From NCBI GenBank assembly GCA_038125725.1, contig JAYPEK010000005.1, forward strand, positions 1 through 64,000: 64,000 nt of DNA. The letters run 5' to 3'. The position numbers and the translations under genes were made by a program. The stretch is from TMED8 sp038125725 (GTDB taxonomy: Bacteria; Pseudomonadota; Alphaproteobacteria; Rhodospirillales; Casp-alpha2). Positions 33,826 to 42,788 of the stretch are shown piece by piece (positions within the stretch are counted from its first letter, which is position 1; each line of letters opens with the position of its first letter). The notes below the pieces were generated by a model that had not been told where the DNA came from, did no database searches, and saw only the letters and a program-made list of their open reading frames with translations.

Positions 33826-35412
33826 CTATCTTATTTCCGCCAACAAACGCCGTCCGGCGGCCAGGGTCTCTTCCTTCTCGCCACTACTGTCGATGACCGC
33901 CCAATCGATATCGCCAAGATCGTAGGTGAACTGCTGGTGCAGCACCTCAAGCGTCGCATCGGACGCATTATGCTGACGCTCGACCACCCGCCTTTCCATG
34001 ATCTCCGGCGATGCCGCCATCCAGATTCCGCAGAACGGCACGCCCATCTCCGCCGCCGCGTCGCGCACCGTCGCGCGCTGGCGCGACGAAGCGAAAACGC
34101 CGTCCGCGATCACCGTGTGACCCTGGGCGATGCCGGCCCGGATTTCCTCGTAGAACGCTTCGTAGGTCTTGTCGTGCATTTCATGGCTGTAGGCATCGTC
34201 CGGCAGGCGCACTTCCGGCGCCACGCCGCAAAGCCGTTTGCGGACCACATCGGTACGCACAACCCTGGCACCGGGCGCGGCGCCCGCGAACGGCGCCAAT
34301 TCGCGGCTCATACGCGACTTGCCACTGCCGGACAGGCCGCCGACGGCGATAAGCCAGGGTGTGGGGCGATCCAGGTAGGCGAGCGCCATCTCCAGGTAAC
34401 GCCGCGCCTCGTCGGCTCGGTGGGGGCGTTTCTCCGGGTCCGACAGCAGACCCGACTGCAAGGCATCGACATGCGCCCGGACGGCGGCGCGCATGGCGAG
34501 AAACAGCGGCAGCACCGCCAGTGCCTGAGACCGATTGAGCAATTCGCCGGTGATATCGAAATAGCGGTTGAAAACAATCGACGCGAGCCGCCCGAGCCCC
34601 CGGTAGTCGAGGTCCATCAGCAAGAACGCCAGGTCGTAAAGCACGTCGATCTCGGAGAAATCGCGGTTGAATTCGATGGCATCGAACAGGCGCGGCTCCT
34701 CGTCCACCAGGCAGATGTTGCGGAGATGCAGATCACCGTGGCAAAGCCGCACCGCTCCCTCCGCGCGGCGTGCATCGAGCCCCGGCCGAAGCGCCTCCAC
34801 CCGCTCCAGCGACAGCCGGTTGAGCGCGGCCACATCGCTCGGCTCGAACACGCCCTCGGGCGCCAGGTCGAAACTGGCAGCGTTGTTCTCAATGATCAGA
34901 CGGGTACCGGCGGCGCCGCCCCTTGCTTGACTTAATTCGGCGGCGGCATGGAATGCAGCGATGCTGTCCGCAAGCGCCTCCATGCGCCGGCGCTTGAGCT
35001 CCCCCGCCTGCGCCAGGCGATCAAACAGCCCCGCCTGATCGAAGCGGTTTATGGCCACCAGCCATTCCACCACCTCGCCGGTTCCATCCCCTGCCTCGTC
35101 GATATAGAAACCTTCCTCAATGTCCCGCCGCACCCGGACGACACCGATGTAGATTTCCGGCGCCGTGCGGCGGTTGATCCGCACCTCTTCCTCACAGGCG
35201 GCGCGGCGCGCCTCCAGGGTGGAGAAGTCCAGGTAGGGAAATTTGACGGCGCGCTTCAGTTTGTAGGCGCGCTCGCCGGCGAGGAAGATTCGCGACACAT
35301 GCGTTTCCATGGTCTCCGGCCGGATGCCGCCGTGGGCGTCAGGATCGGAGAGGAAGGCGACCACCTCCGCTTGCGGATCGTGATTTCCTGCTTCAGGCCG
35401 CGGTTCGTTCAA
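33826..35412 (-). CDS. Aminoglycoside phosphotransferase-like/P-loop kinase fusion protein
   Basis: 528 residues. Residues 1-330 form an aminoglycoside-phosphotransferase-like kinase lobe (HLRNICLVDEEPRLFDAIEFN corresponds to the catalytic HGD/D region: CHGDLHLRN with the metal-binding Asp). Residues about 345-528 hold a P-loop kinase (VGGLSGSGKS) like small-molecule kinases. This two-domain bacterial family is known but its substrates are not. Overlaps nothing; 9 nt from the cation-diffusion gene on the same strand, suggesting shared transcription with it and pdxH. Confidence 0.78.
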   Translation of the reverse strand: MNEPRPEAGNHDPQAEVVAFLSDPDAHGGIRPETMETHVSRIFLAGERAYKLKRAVKFPYLDFSTLEARRAACEEEVRINRRTAPEIYIGVVRVRRDIEEGFYIDEAGDGTGEVVEWLVAINRFDQAGLFDRLAQAGELKRRRMEALADSIAAFHAAAELSQARGGAAGTRLIIENNAASFDLAPEGVFEPSDVAALNRLSLERVEALRPGLDARRAEGAVRLCHGDLHLRNICLVDEEPRLFDAIEFNRDFSEIDVLYDLAFLLMDLDYRGLGRLASIVFNRYFDITGELLNRSQALAVLPLFLAMRAAVRAHVDALQSGLLSDPEKRPHRADEARRYLEMALAYLDRPTPWLIAVGGLSGSGKSRMSRELAPFAGAAPGARVVRTDVVRKRLCGVAPEVRLPDDAYSHEMHDKTYEAFYEEIRAGIAQGHTVIADGVFASSRQRATVRDAAAEMGVPFCGIWMAASPEIMERRVVERQHNASDATLEVLHQQFTYDLGDIDWAVIDSSGEKEETLAAGRRLLAEIR

Positions 35413-35421
35413 CGTTTGGCC

Positions 35422-36360
35422 TCAACGATGAACGACATGATCTTCGTCGATATCATCGGGATCCTGATGGACGATCACCTCGGCGTTGGGAAAGGCGTTG
35501 CCGACCTCGATCTCGACCCGGTCGGCGATTTCATGAGCTTCGCGCAATGGCAGATCGCCGTCGATCTCGACGTGCATCTGAATGAACACCTGCGCGCCGG
35601 AAGAACGCGTGCGCAGGTCGTGCACGCCCTGCACGCCCGGCTGCGCGCGTGCCACCTCCTTGATCCGCTCGCGTTCTTCGTCCGGAAGTTCCCGGTCCAT
35701 CAAGATATTCAGCGCCTCTTTGCCGATTTGCGACGCGGTATAGATGATGTAGACGGCGATGCCGATGGCAAACAGCGGATCGGCATGGGCAATCCCCATT
35801 TCGCTGGACAGAAAAAGCGACACCAGCACGCTGCCGTTGATCAGGACATCGGTCTGGTAGTGCAGCGAGTCGGCGCTGATCGCCACGGATCCGGATTTCC
35901 GCACCACGTAGCGCTGGTAAATCACCAGCGCGATGGTCAGCACGATGGAAAACACCACCACCGCATAGCCGATGGGGGCGCGAACCACCATATGCGGCGA
36001 GACGACGCGGTCCCCCGCCTCGAACAACAGAAACACCGCTGAGCCGACAATAAACGCCGCCTGCGCCAAACCAGCCAGCGGCTCCGCCTTGCCGTGGCCG
36101 AAGCGGTGTTCGGCGTCGGCCGGCTGCAACGCGTGGCGGACGGCAATCAGGTTCACCACCGATGCCGCCGCGTCCAAGAGCGAATCCACCAATGTCGACA
36201 ACAGGCTGACGGAATCGGTCATCACCCAGGCAACGAACTTGGTGACGATCAGCACGCTGGCGACGCCCACCGACGCGTAGGTCGCAAGCCGCATCAGCCG
36301 GGCAGCCTCCGGCGTCATGCCGGGTACCTGGGCAGCGGCGGTGGTGGCGGTATCGTTCAC
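35422..36360 (-). CDS. Cation diffusion facilitator (FieF/CzcD type)
   Basis: A 312-residue CDF transporter exporting divalent metals (Fe, Zn, Mn or similar) by proton antiport. Six membrane helices, with metal-site aspartates in STLVDSLLDAA and the second site in SADSLHYQTDVLIN, the His-rich HRFGHGKAEPLAG cytoplasmic segment, and a C-terminal ferredoxin-like domain (residues about 215-312). The His/Asp-rich tail (HQDPDDIDEDHVVHR) could bind metal. Its start overlaps the pdxH stop by 4 bp. Confidence 0.9.
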   Translation of the reverse strand: MNDTATTAAAQVPGMTPEAARLMRLATYASVGVASVLIVTKFVAWVMTDSVSLLSTLVDSLLDAAASVVNLIAVRHALQPADAEHRFGHGKAEPLAGLAQAAFIVGSAVFLLFEAGDRVVSPHMVVRAPIGYAVVVFSIVLTIALVIYQRYVVRKSGSVAISADSLHYQTDVLINGSVLVSLFLSSEMGIAHADPLFAIGIAVYIIYTASQIGKEALNILMDRELPDEERERIKEVARAQPGVQGVHDLRTRSSGAQVFIQMHVEIDGDLPLREAHEIADRVEIEVGNAFPNAEVIVHQDPDDIDEDHVVHR

Positions 36361-36956
36361 GGGAACAACTTCTCCGTCGTCCAGCCGTCGCCGGCCCGGG
36401 CGTAAACGGTGCGGTCATGCAGGCGGAAGGCCTCTTCCTGCCAGAACTCGATCCGCGCCGGCACGACCCGGAACCCGGACCAGAACTCCGGCCTCGGCAC
36501 GGTGCCGATATTGAACTTGGCGGTATACTTCGCCACACGGCGCTCCAACTCGAAGCGGCCTTCCAGCGGCTGCGACTGTTTCGACGCCCATGCGCCGATC
36601 TGGCTTAGCCGCGCGCGGGAATGAAAATAGTCATCGGCTTCCTGGTCGCTGACCGCCTCCACCGCGCCTTCGACCCGCACCTGGCGGGTCAGGCTCTTCC
36701 AATGAAAGACCAGCGCCGCATGCGGATTGGCGATCAACTCGCCCCCCTTGCGGCTGGTCAGGTTGGTGTAGAAGACGAACCCCTGCTCATCCACATCCTT
36801 CAAAAGCACCATGCGCGCCGACGGGCGCCCATCCGCGTCGGCGGTGGCGAGCGTCATGGCGTTGTGGTTGTCGGGCTCGCTCTTCTCCGCATCGGTCAGC
36901 CAGGCCTTGAAAAATGCAATCGGATCTTCGGGGGTGACATTCATCACTGCATCCAT
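36357..36956 (-). CDS. pdxH: Pyridoxine/pyridoxamine 5'-phosphate oxidase
   Basis: A 199-residue FMN enzyme making pyridoxal 5'-phosphate. The flavin-binding RMVLLKDVDEQGFVFYTN and the FHWKSLTRQVRVEG segment are typical, as is the C-terminal RLHDRTVYAR. The start may be the ATG at 36956 or the ATG four codons later (MNVTPEDPI). It overlaps the cation-diffusion gene downstream, forming pdxH, CDF and the kinase fusion. Divergent from a surface lipoprotein gene. Confidence 0.92.
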   Translation of the reverse strand: MDAVMNVTPEDPIAFFKAWLTDAEKSEPDNHNAMTLATADADGRPSARMVLLKDVDEQGFVFYTNLTSRKGGELIANPHAALVFHWKSLTRQVRVEGAVEAVSDQEADDYFHSRARLSQIGAWASKQSQPLEGRFELERRVAKYTAKFNIGTVPRPEFWSGFRVVPARIEFWQEEAFRLHDRTVYARAGDGWTTEKLFP

Positions 36957-37026
36957 GGAATTTTAAGATTAAGCTGCCTAAATCAACTTCAGGCAGTTAG
37001 ACGGTGCGCATGACGCCCGCTACATG

Positions 37027-37067
37027 CCGTGCACTATAGAAACCTGTTTCTCGCACGGAAAGTGCGA
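37027..37067 (+). promoter_or_regulatory. Two mutually exclusive hairpins in the lipoprotein leader
   Basis: CCGTGC (37027-37032) can pair with GCACGG (37053-37058); alternatively TCGCAC (37051-37056) pairs with GTGCGA (37062-37067) around GGAAA. The two share 37053-37056 and so cannot form together. They lie just before the Shine-Dalgarno of the lipoprotein gene. Chance pairing in a GC-rich leader is possible. Confidence 0.35.
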
Positions 37068-37084
37068 TACCGAGGAAAATGATC

Positions 37085-37591
37085 ATGACCTCGTCAAAAA
37101 CAACTCTCAAAACCATCGGCATGCGGCTCAGCACCCTGGCTGTAGCCGGTCTGTTGGCCGCCGGATGCGCCAACGACATGCAGAACAACCCGAAACAGAC
37201 GCTCGGGACCATCGTCGGCGCCGGCCTCGGTGCCCTGGCGGGCAGCCAGATCGGCGGCGGCAAGGGCCAGTTGGCGGCCGTCGCCGTCGGCGCGCTCGCC
37301 GGCGCCTGGATGGGCGGCGAAGTGGGTCAGTCGCTGGACAAGGCGGACAAGGCCTATTTGAACCGCACCACCCAGGACAGCCTCGAGCATTCAAAGACCG
37401 GCATGGTGTCGTCCTGGCGCAACCCCGATTCGGGCCATTCCGGCACCGTGACCCCGACGCAGACCTATCAGAAGGCCAGCGGTGAATACTGCCGGACCTT
37501 CGAGCAGACCATCTACGTCGACGGCAAGGAAGAGACCGCCACCGGCCAGGCCTGCCGGCAAGCCGACGGGACTTGGAAAATCGCCGGCTAG
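37085..37591 (+). CDS. Glycine-zipper lipoprotein (RT0821/Lpp0805 surface-protein type)
   Basis: A 168-residue outer-envelope lipoprotein: signal peptide with lipobox LLAAGC (lipidated Cys near residue 30), then a glycine-zipper segment (TIVGAGLGALAGSQIGGG with a second GALAGAWMGG) that packs into membranes, then a C-terminal domain with EYCRTFEQTIYVDGK typical of the RT0821/Lpp0805 surface antigens. ATG at 37085 has GAGG at 9 nt; an ATG two codons earlier is too close to it. A 26-bp tandem duplication covers the stop region. Confidence 0.83.
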   Translation: MTSSKTTLKTIGMRLSTLAVAGLLAAGCANDMQNNPKQTLGTIVGAGLGALAGSQIGGGKGQLAAVAVGALAGAWMGGEVGQSLDKADKAYLNRTTQDSLEHSKTGMVSSWRNPDSGHSGTVTPTQTYQKASGEYCRTFEQTIYVDGKEETATGQACRQADGTWKIAG

Positions 37592-37628
37592 TTAGCCGGA
37601 CGAAAATCGCCGGCTAGTCAGCCGGACG
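37577..37628. repeat. 26-bp tandem duplication over the lipoprotein stop codon
   Basis: Two adjacent 26-bp copies (37577-37602 and 37603-37628) differ by one base. The first carries the end of the coding sequence, including the stop TAG, and each copy contains a hairpin (CCGGCTA/TAGCCGG in copy 1, CCGGCT/AGCCGG in copy 2). Confidence 0.75.
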
Positions 37629-37733
37629 CCCGTCGCGGGTCATAAGCCGCACGCCACTTGGTCAATGAACTTTCGCCCCGCCCCCGGGCTGTGGCATAGT
37701 CTGCGCCGTCAGTAGTCTCAGACGGCGGCCTAT

Positions 37734-38597
37734 ATGCGCGACCTCTATTCCATCCTTGGCGTCAGCTCCAGAGCCAGCACCGAGGATATCAAGAAAGCCT
37801 ATCGAAGCCTGGCGCGCGAGCGCCACCCCGATCGCGACCCGGACAATCCGTGGGCCGAGGAGGATTTCAAGCAGCTCGCCCAGGCCTATGACATCCTTTC
37901 CGACCCCAAGACCCGCGCCCAGTACGACCGCGGCGACATCGACGCCTCGGGCAGCCGCCGCGCCACCGGCCGGCGGCGGCCGTCGTCGCCGCCGCCGCGC
38001 GGGAAATCCGGCGGCGATACGGGCAGCGGTTCGAGCAGCAATAAGGCCAAGATCAAGGTCAACGGCGCCGATGTCGAATACGACCTGAAGATCAATTTCA
38101 TGGAAGCGGCGCGCGGTTGCGTGAAGCACGTCTCCATGACCAACGGCAAACGGCTCAAGGTCAATATTCCGGCCGGCACCGCCGACGGCTCGCTGCTCAG
38201 GCTCAAGGGACAGGGCATGCCCGGATTCGGCGGCGGCAGCGACGGCGACGCGCTGGTCGCCATTGAGGTCATGCCCGATCCGACCTTCCGGCGCGAGGAA
38301 ACCGACATCCTTGTCGACCTGCCAGTGTCGCTGCCCGAAGCGGTGCTCGGCGCCAAGGTCGATGCCCCCACCATCGACGGTCCGGTCAGCGTCACCGTGC
38401 CCGCCGGCTCAAACACCGGCACCATTCTCCGGCTCAAGGGCAAAGGCCTGCGCAAGGGCAAGGGCGAAGACGCCGAACGCGGCGACCAGTACGTGACGCT
38501 GAAGGTGGTGCTGCCACGCGGCGGCAACGCGGAACTTCGGGAATTCGTCGAAAAATGGGCGCCCGGCAACGCATACTCGGTGCGGCCGAAGACTTAG
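37734..38597 (+). CDS. DnaJ-like co-chaperone without zinc finger (CbpA type)
   Basis: 287 residues. An N-terminal J domain (1-65) with the HPD motif (RERHPDRD) that stimulates DnaK ATPase is followed by a low-complexity Arg/Pro/Ser linker (about 75-105), then the two DnaJ C-terminal substrate-binding barrels (FMEAARGCVKHVSM; VDLPVSLPEAVLGAKVD). The Cys-rich zinc finger of DnaJ is absent, so it is a class II, CbpA-like protein. It sits divergent from no gene and converges with YihY 8 nt later. Confidence 0.87.
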   Translation: MRDLYSILGVSSRASTEDIKKAYRSLARERHPDRDPDNPWAEEDFKQLAQAYDILSDPKTRAQYDRGDIDASGSRRATGRRRPSSPPPRGKSGGDTGSGSSSNKAKIKVNGADVEYDLKINFMEAARGCVKHVSMTNGKRLKVNIPAGTADGSLLRLKGQGMPGFGGGSDGDALVAIEVMPDPTFRREETDILVDLPVSLPEAVLGAKVDAPTIDGPVSVTVPAGSNTGTILRLKGKGLRKGKGEDAERGDQYVTLKVVLPRGGNAELREFVEKWAPGNAYSVRPKT

Positions 38598-38605
38598 GAT
38601 CAAGC

Positions 38606-39919
38606 TCAGGAAACCGAGCGCAACTCCCCTGATTCGCCGCTATCCGATTCGGCTTCGTCGGCCAATAGGATGGCGCGCAGACTGACCGTGGCGGCGGCCT
38701 TTTCGGCATCGCGCATTTTTTCCAGCCGGTCGCGGAGTTGTCCTTCCAAGCCGGAAGCGCTGGCGCTGTCGAGGTCGGAACGGCGGATGCCCCAGCGCAT
38801 CGCCTGGCCAAGATCGTGCAGGGTCGCGGTTTCGAGGTCACGGCTCAGCACCCAGCCGCCGCGCGCGCTCTCGTCGATAAATCCCGCCTCCTGCAGCAGG
38901 TCCATGGTTCTATCCAAAACGGCCTCGGCACCGCCGATCTGCAACAGCAGATCGCGCCGGCGCAGCCGCTTGCCGTCGCGGCTGGCTTCGAACAGAGCCG
39001 CCAGGACGCGTAGCGCCAAAACCGTGCGTTGTGCCGGACGCAGGTTGCCGTCGGCGGGCTTGCCGCCGGAATTGCGCCAATCGCTGACCGATGCCGTCAG
39101 CACGCCGCCCAGGATCACCACCGTCCACGACAGATACATCCAGATCAGGAAGATCGGGATCACCGAAAGCGCGCCGTACACGTTCTGGTAGGTCGGAAAG
39201 GTCGCCACGTACCAGCCGAACCCCTTGCGCAGCAGCGCGAACAGCAATCCCGCCACGATACCGCCGGCCAATGCCGTGGTAATCCGTACCGGGCGGTTGG
39301 GAATAGCGAAATAGAAAGCCGTCAGCAAAACGATGATGATAACGGTCGGCAGCAATCGGGTGAGCGAGCCGAGCGGCCCCTCCAGGACATCCACCCCCAT
39401 CCATTGCGTGGCGGCAAAGATATAGGTGGAGAGCGAGAAACTTGCGCCCAGCAGCAACGGCCCCAGCGTGATCATCGCCCAGAACACCAATAGCTTTGCG
39501 GCCAAATTGCGTTGGCGCTGGACGCGGAAAATACTGTTCATGTCGGCTTCGATGGTGCCCAGCAACAGCACCGCCGTCAGCGCCAGCGCGATGATGCCGA
39601 CAGCCGAAAGCGACGCCGTGTTCTGCACGAAACCGTCGAAGTATTCGCGCATGGCGGTCGCCGATTCGGGCAGCATGTTGGCGAAGATGGCGTCCTGGAA
39701 CTGTCCCTTGACGTTCTCGAACACCGGGAAGGCGGCGAGCATGGAAAAGGCGATGGCCGTCAGCGGCACGATGGCCAAAAGCGAGGTGTAGCTGAGCCCG
39801 GCGGCCATGCGCCAGCCGCGATCCTCGACGAAACGATTGAAGACGTAGAGCGCGAAAGCGCCGATATCGGCGGGGTTGATCGGTCCCCGTACCGGTTTGG
39901 TCGTCGCGTCATCAGCCAT
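38606..39919 (-). CDS. YihY/BrkB-family membrane protein
   Basis: 437 residues, about six helices of the YihY (former RNase BN) family, with GLSYTSLLAIVPLTAI in the first helix and YGALSVIPIFLIWMYLSW near the end of the membrane part. Function of the family is not settled. The C-terminal 120 or so residues form a soluble winged-helix-like extension (LRVLAALFEASRDGKRLRRRDLLLQIGG) also found in alphaproteobacterial members. Strong GGAGG before the ATG. Confidence 0.84.
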   Translation of the reverse strand: MADDATTKPVRGPINPADIGAFALYVFNRFVEDRGWRMAAGLSYTSLLAIVPLTAIAFSMLAAFPVFENVKGQFQDAIFANMLPESATAMREYFDGFVQNTASLSAVGIIALALTAVLLLGTIEADMNSIFRVQRQRNLAAKLLVFWAMITLGPLLLGASFSLSTYIFAATQWMGVDVLEGPLGSLTRLLPTVIIIVLLTAFYFAIPNRPVRITTALAGGIVAGLLFALLRKGFGWYVATFPTYQNVYGALSVIPIFLIWMYLSWTVVILGGVLTASVSDWRNSGGKPADGNLRPAQRTVLALRVLAALFEASRDGKRLRRRDLLLQIGGAEAVLDRTMDLLQEAGFIDESARGGWVLSRDLETATLHDLGQAMRWGIRRSDLDSASASGLEGQLRDRLEKMRDAEKAAATVSLRAILLADEAESDSGESGELRSVS

Positions 39920-40057
39920 GGCGCCCCTCCGAGCCTCTCGGTCCGGAGTTTAGAGCAAGTTCGCGCGCACGGGAAACCGTTCAAGCATGCACCGCCTTCC
40001 AAACCTCGCCCGATCAAGGCATTCTCCTTCCTCGCAAGACCGCCATCAAGGAAGGCC

Positions 40058-41890
40058 ATGGCCGAATCCACATCATCCGATACCGCACCGGCGCCCACGC
40101 CATCCCACGAACCGGATGACGCGCGCCGCGCCTTCAAGCTGGTGTTTTCCATCCTGCCGATGGATGAAACCGCGTTTCGGCTGCGGTTCGCCGTGACGCT
40201 CGGACTGATGCTGTTGGCGGCTGTGTTGAATGCGCTGGTGCCGAACTTCTTCTCCGCCGCCGTCGACGATTTTTCCGGCACCCAGCCGCGCGGGCTGGAG
40301 ATGGCGGTGGCGCCGGCGGCGATCCTGATCGCCTATGTGGCGGTGCATTGGCTAGCGAAGATGTTCAACGAAGCGCGCTGGATGCTCTATGGCCCGCTGG
40401 AGCAGCGCGCCCAGCGCCACCTGGCACTCCGCGCCAGCGAGCACCTTTTGCGCCTGTCGCTGGATTTCCATCAATCGCGCAACACCGGCGAGATCAGCCG
40501 CGTCATGGACAACGGCCTCCGCGGCATGCGCGAGTTCCTGTTCAATGCCTTCTTCCTGATCTTGCCGTTCACCGCCGAAATCCTGTTCGTCGCCGCGATC
40601 ATGTTCGCCATTCTGGATCCGATCTTCTGCGGGCTTTTGGTCGCGACGCTGGCGCTTTATGCGACCACCCTGATCCTGGGGTCGGAAAAACTGCGCAGGC
40701 ATCAACGCCAGGCGGTCTCGCGCGGTGCCCGCGCGCACGGCGAGGCCATCGACGCCCTGATCAACTTCGAGACCGTCAAACATTTCGGCAACGAACGCTT
40801 CATTGCCGGGCGCTACGATTCGTCGCTGGCCGAGGTCGAGAACCTGACGGTCAAGGCGCATACTTACCGCAGCATTCTCGGTTTCGCCCTGATGACCATC
40901 CTGGCCGCCGGCATGGCCGCCATCCTTTTGCTTGCCGCGGGCCGCATCGAGGCCGGCACCATGACCATCGGCGACCTGGTGCTGGTCAACGCCTACCTGC
41001 TGCAACTGGTGCGGCCGCTGGAGCGCTTCGGCAATCTCTACCGCACCATCAAGCAAGCCCTGGTGGAGTTGGAACAATTGTCGGCGCTGCTGCACCAGGA
41101 CGCCGACCTGCCGGACCGTGCCGGCGCGGTGGCGCTGCCGCCGGGGCCGGGCGCGCTCCGCTTCGACGACCTCTCCTTCTCCTACGGACCCGAGGCGCAT
41201 GCGCTCAAGGGCATCGACATCGCGGCAGCGCCCGGTGAAAAAATCGCCCTGGTCGGGCCGTCCGGCGCCGGCAAATCGACCGTCTCCAAGCTGCTGTTCC
41301 GTTTCTACGACCCCACCGAAGGCGCCATCCGGCTCGACGGCGGGGACATCCGCGACGTCACGCTGGAGAGCTACCGCGAAGCGGTCGCCGTGGTGCCGCA
41401 GGACCCGGTGCTGTTCAACGACACCATCGGCTACAACATCGCTTTCGGCCGTCCCGACGCGACACTGGAAGAAATCGAACAGGTCGCCCGGCTGGCGCAG
41501 ATCCACGACTTCATCGCTGGCCTGCCCCATGGCTACGACACCCGTGTCGGCGAACGCGGCCTCAAGCTTTCCGGCGGCGAGAAGCAGCGCGTTGCCATCA
41601 CCCGCGCCTTCCTGAAACGCGCCCGGGTGCTCATTCTCGATGAAGCGACCTCGGCGCTCGACAGCGCAACCGAGAAGGAAGTGCAGGCCTGCCTGAAAAG
41701 CCTCGGCGGCGCGCATACGACGGTGGTCGTCGCGCACCGGCTCTCGACCATCGTCGACGCCGACCAGATCATCGTCCTCGACGAAGGCCGGATCGTCGAA
41801 CGCGGCCGGTACGAGGATCTGCTGGAAATGGGCGGGCTCTATGCCGAACTCTGGCGCCGGCAGGCCGAACAAGCCGGCGGCGAGGCCTGA
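40058..41890 (+). CDS. Atm1-like ABC exporter, permease-ATPase fusion
   Basis: A 610-residue half-transporter: six-helix type I exporter domain (about 40-330) then a nucleotide-binding domain with Walker A GPSGAGKST (about 400), signature LSGGEKQRV (about 504) and Walker B VLILDEATSALD. The linker segment DALINFETVKHFGNERF is the signature of Atm1/HMT-type exporters, which carry glutathione-persulfide, metal-glutathione or related cargo and support iron-sulfur biogenesis outside the compartment or metal tolerance. ATG at 40058 has AAGGA upstream; the long open frame 5' of it is antisense to YihY. Fits the sulfur theme but substrate is inferred. Confidence 0.88.
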   Translation: MAESTSSDTAPAPTPSHEPDDARRAFKLVFSILPMDETAFRLRFAVTLGLMLLAAVLNALVPNFFSAAVDDFSGTQPRGLEMAVAPAAILIAYVAVHWLAKMFNEARWMLYGPLEQRAQRHLALRASEHLLRLSLDFHQSRNTGEISRVMDNGLRGMREFLFNAFFLILPFTAEILFVAAIMFAILDPIFCGLLVATLALYATTLILGSEKLRRHQRQAVSRGARAHGEAIDALINFETVKHFGNERFIAGRYDSSLAEVENLTVKAHTYRSILGFALMTILAAGMAAILLLAAGRIEAGTMTIGDLVLVNAYLLQLVRPLERFGNLYRTIKQALVELEQLSALLHQDADLPDRAGAVALPPGPGALRFDDLSFSYGPEAHALKGIDIAAAPGEKIALVGPSGAGKSTVSKLLFRFYDPTEGAIRLDGGDIRDVTLESYREAVAVVPQDPVLFNDTIGYNIAFGRPDATLEEIEQVARLAQIHDFIAGLPHGYDTRVGERGLKLSGGEKQRVAITRAFLKRARVLILDEATSALDSATEKEVQACLKSLGGAHTTVVVAHRLSTIVDADQIIVLDEGRIVERGRYEDLLEMGGLYAELWRRQAEQAGGEA

Positions 41891-41894
41891 GCCG

Positions 41895-42677
41895 TCACCA
41901 ATCGTCCCAGTTCTGGCGCCATTTTTCGCCGATCATGCAATCCGCCTTGGCCGGCCCCGCCGCCGGGACCAGGCGCGGCCCCCGGGTCAGCCCGGCGATT
42001 TCCAGGATCAGCTTTCTGCGAATGGCCCGCGCCATGCCGATCGTCTCTTTCACCGGCACCACGAAGGCGCCGGTGCCACCGATGACGCAATCCTTGAAAT
42101 ACTGGTCCAGGTCGGCTGCGCCGGTGGCGTAGAACTTCAGCATCAGCGGTAGGCCGTTGATGGTGATGCCCTGGGCGACGACGCGGTCGCGGGCCTCTTC
42201 CACCGGTAGGCCCATGTTATTGGCGCCATCGCCGGAAACGTCGATGACGCGGCGCGGCGCGCGAAACCCGTTGCCGTCGAACAGTCCAGCGCCGAACAAC
42301 AATCCGCCCGAGATCGAGGTGCCGCGGATGAAGGCTCTCGGCCGTGACGCCAACACGTCGGCGAAGGCATTGGCGGATTGGGCGTCGTGGATTTCGGTCC
42401 AGGGCGCGGTAATGGACTGGCCGCCGGGGCCGGCCCATTCGAAATAGGTCACCGCGATGCGGCCGTGGAAGCCCGACGTGATCACCTGGATGACGCCCGG
42501 ATGGCGGAATGCCTGCACGTAGCCCTGGCGCTGCAGATGATGCTCGTCCTCGTCCATGGAGCCAGAGACATCCACCGCCAGCACCAATTCGAGATCGACC
42601 GGCCGATCCGCCGCGTCGGCGGCCGGCGCCCAGGCGACCAATAGTCCCGCCAGCATAAGGAGAAATCGGAACCGCAA
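41895..42677 (-). CDS. Secreted DUF1194 protein, vWA-like
   Basis: A 260-residue periplasmic protein: signal peptide (RFRFLLMLAGLLVAW to AADA), then a von Willebrand factor A fold with a MIDAS start VDVSGSMDEDEH and later GTSISGGLLFG and DVSGDGANN. DUF1194 proteins are known as a family without a defined role; metal-dependent ligand binding is expected. Start is TTG (42677) with GGAGG 10 nt upstream; an ATG seven codons later would cut the basic N-region of the signal. Converges with the ABC exporter. Confidence 0.8.
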   Translation of the reverse strand: MRFRFLLMLAGLLVAWAPAADAADRPVDLELVLAVDVSGSMDEDEHHLQRQGYVQAFRHPGVIQVITSGFHGRIAVTYFEWAGPGGQSITAPWTEIHDAQSANAFADVLASRPRAFIRGTSISGGLLFGAGLFDGNGFRAPRRVIDVSGDGANNMGLPVEEARDRVVAQGITINGLPLMLKFYATGAADLDQYFKDCVIGGTGAFVVPVKETIGMARAIRRKLILEIAGLTRGPRLVPAAGPAKADCMIGEKWRQNWDDW

Positions 42678-42788
42678 AGCCTTGGCCCTCCGGATGAAAA
42701 CCCGCCGCGCGATTATACACGGCGAGGCACAAGACCCTATGCGTTTTCCGCGTTTCTTCTCGGGCCCGGCGGCCTTACATTGTGAGCC

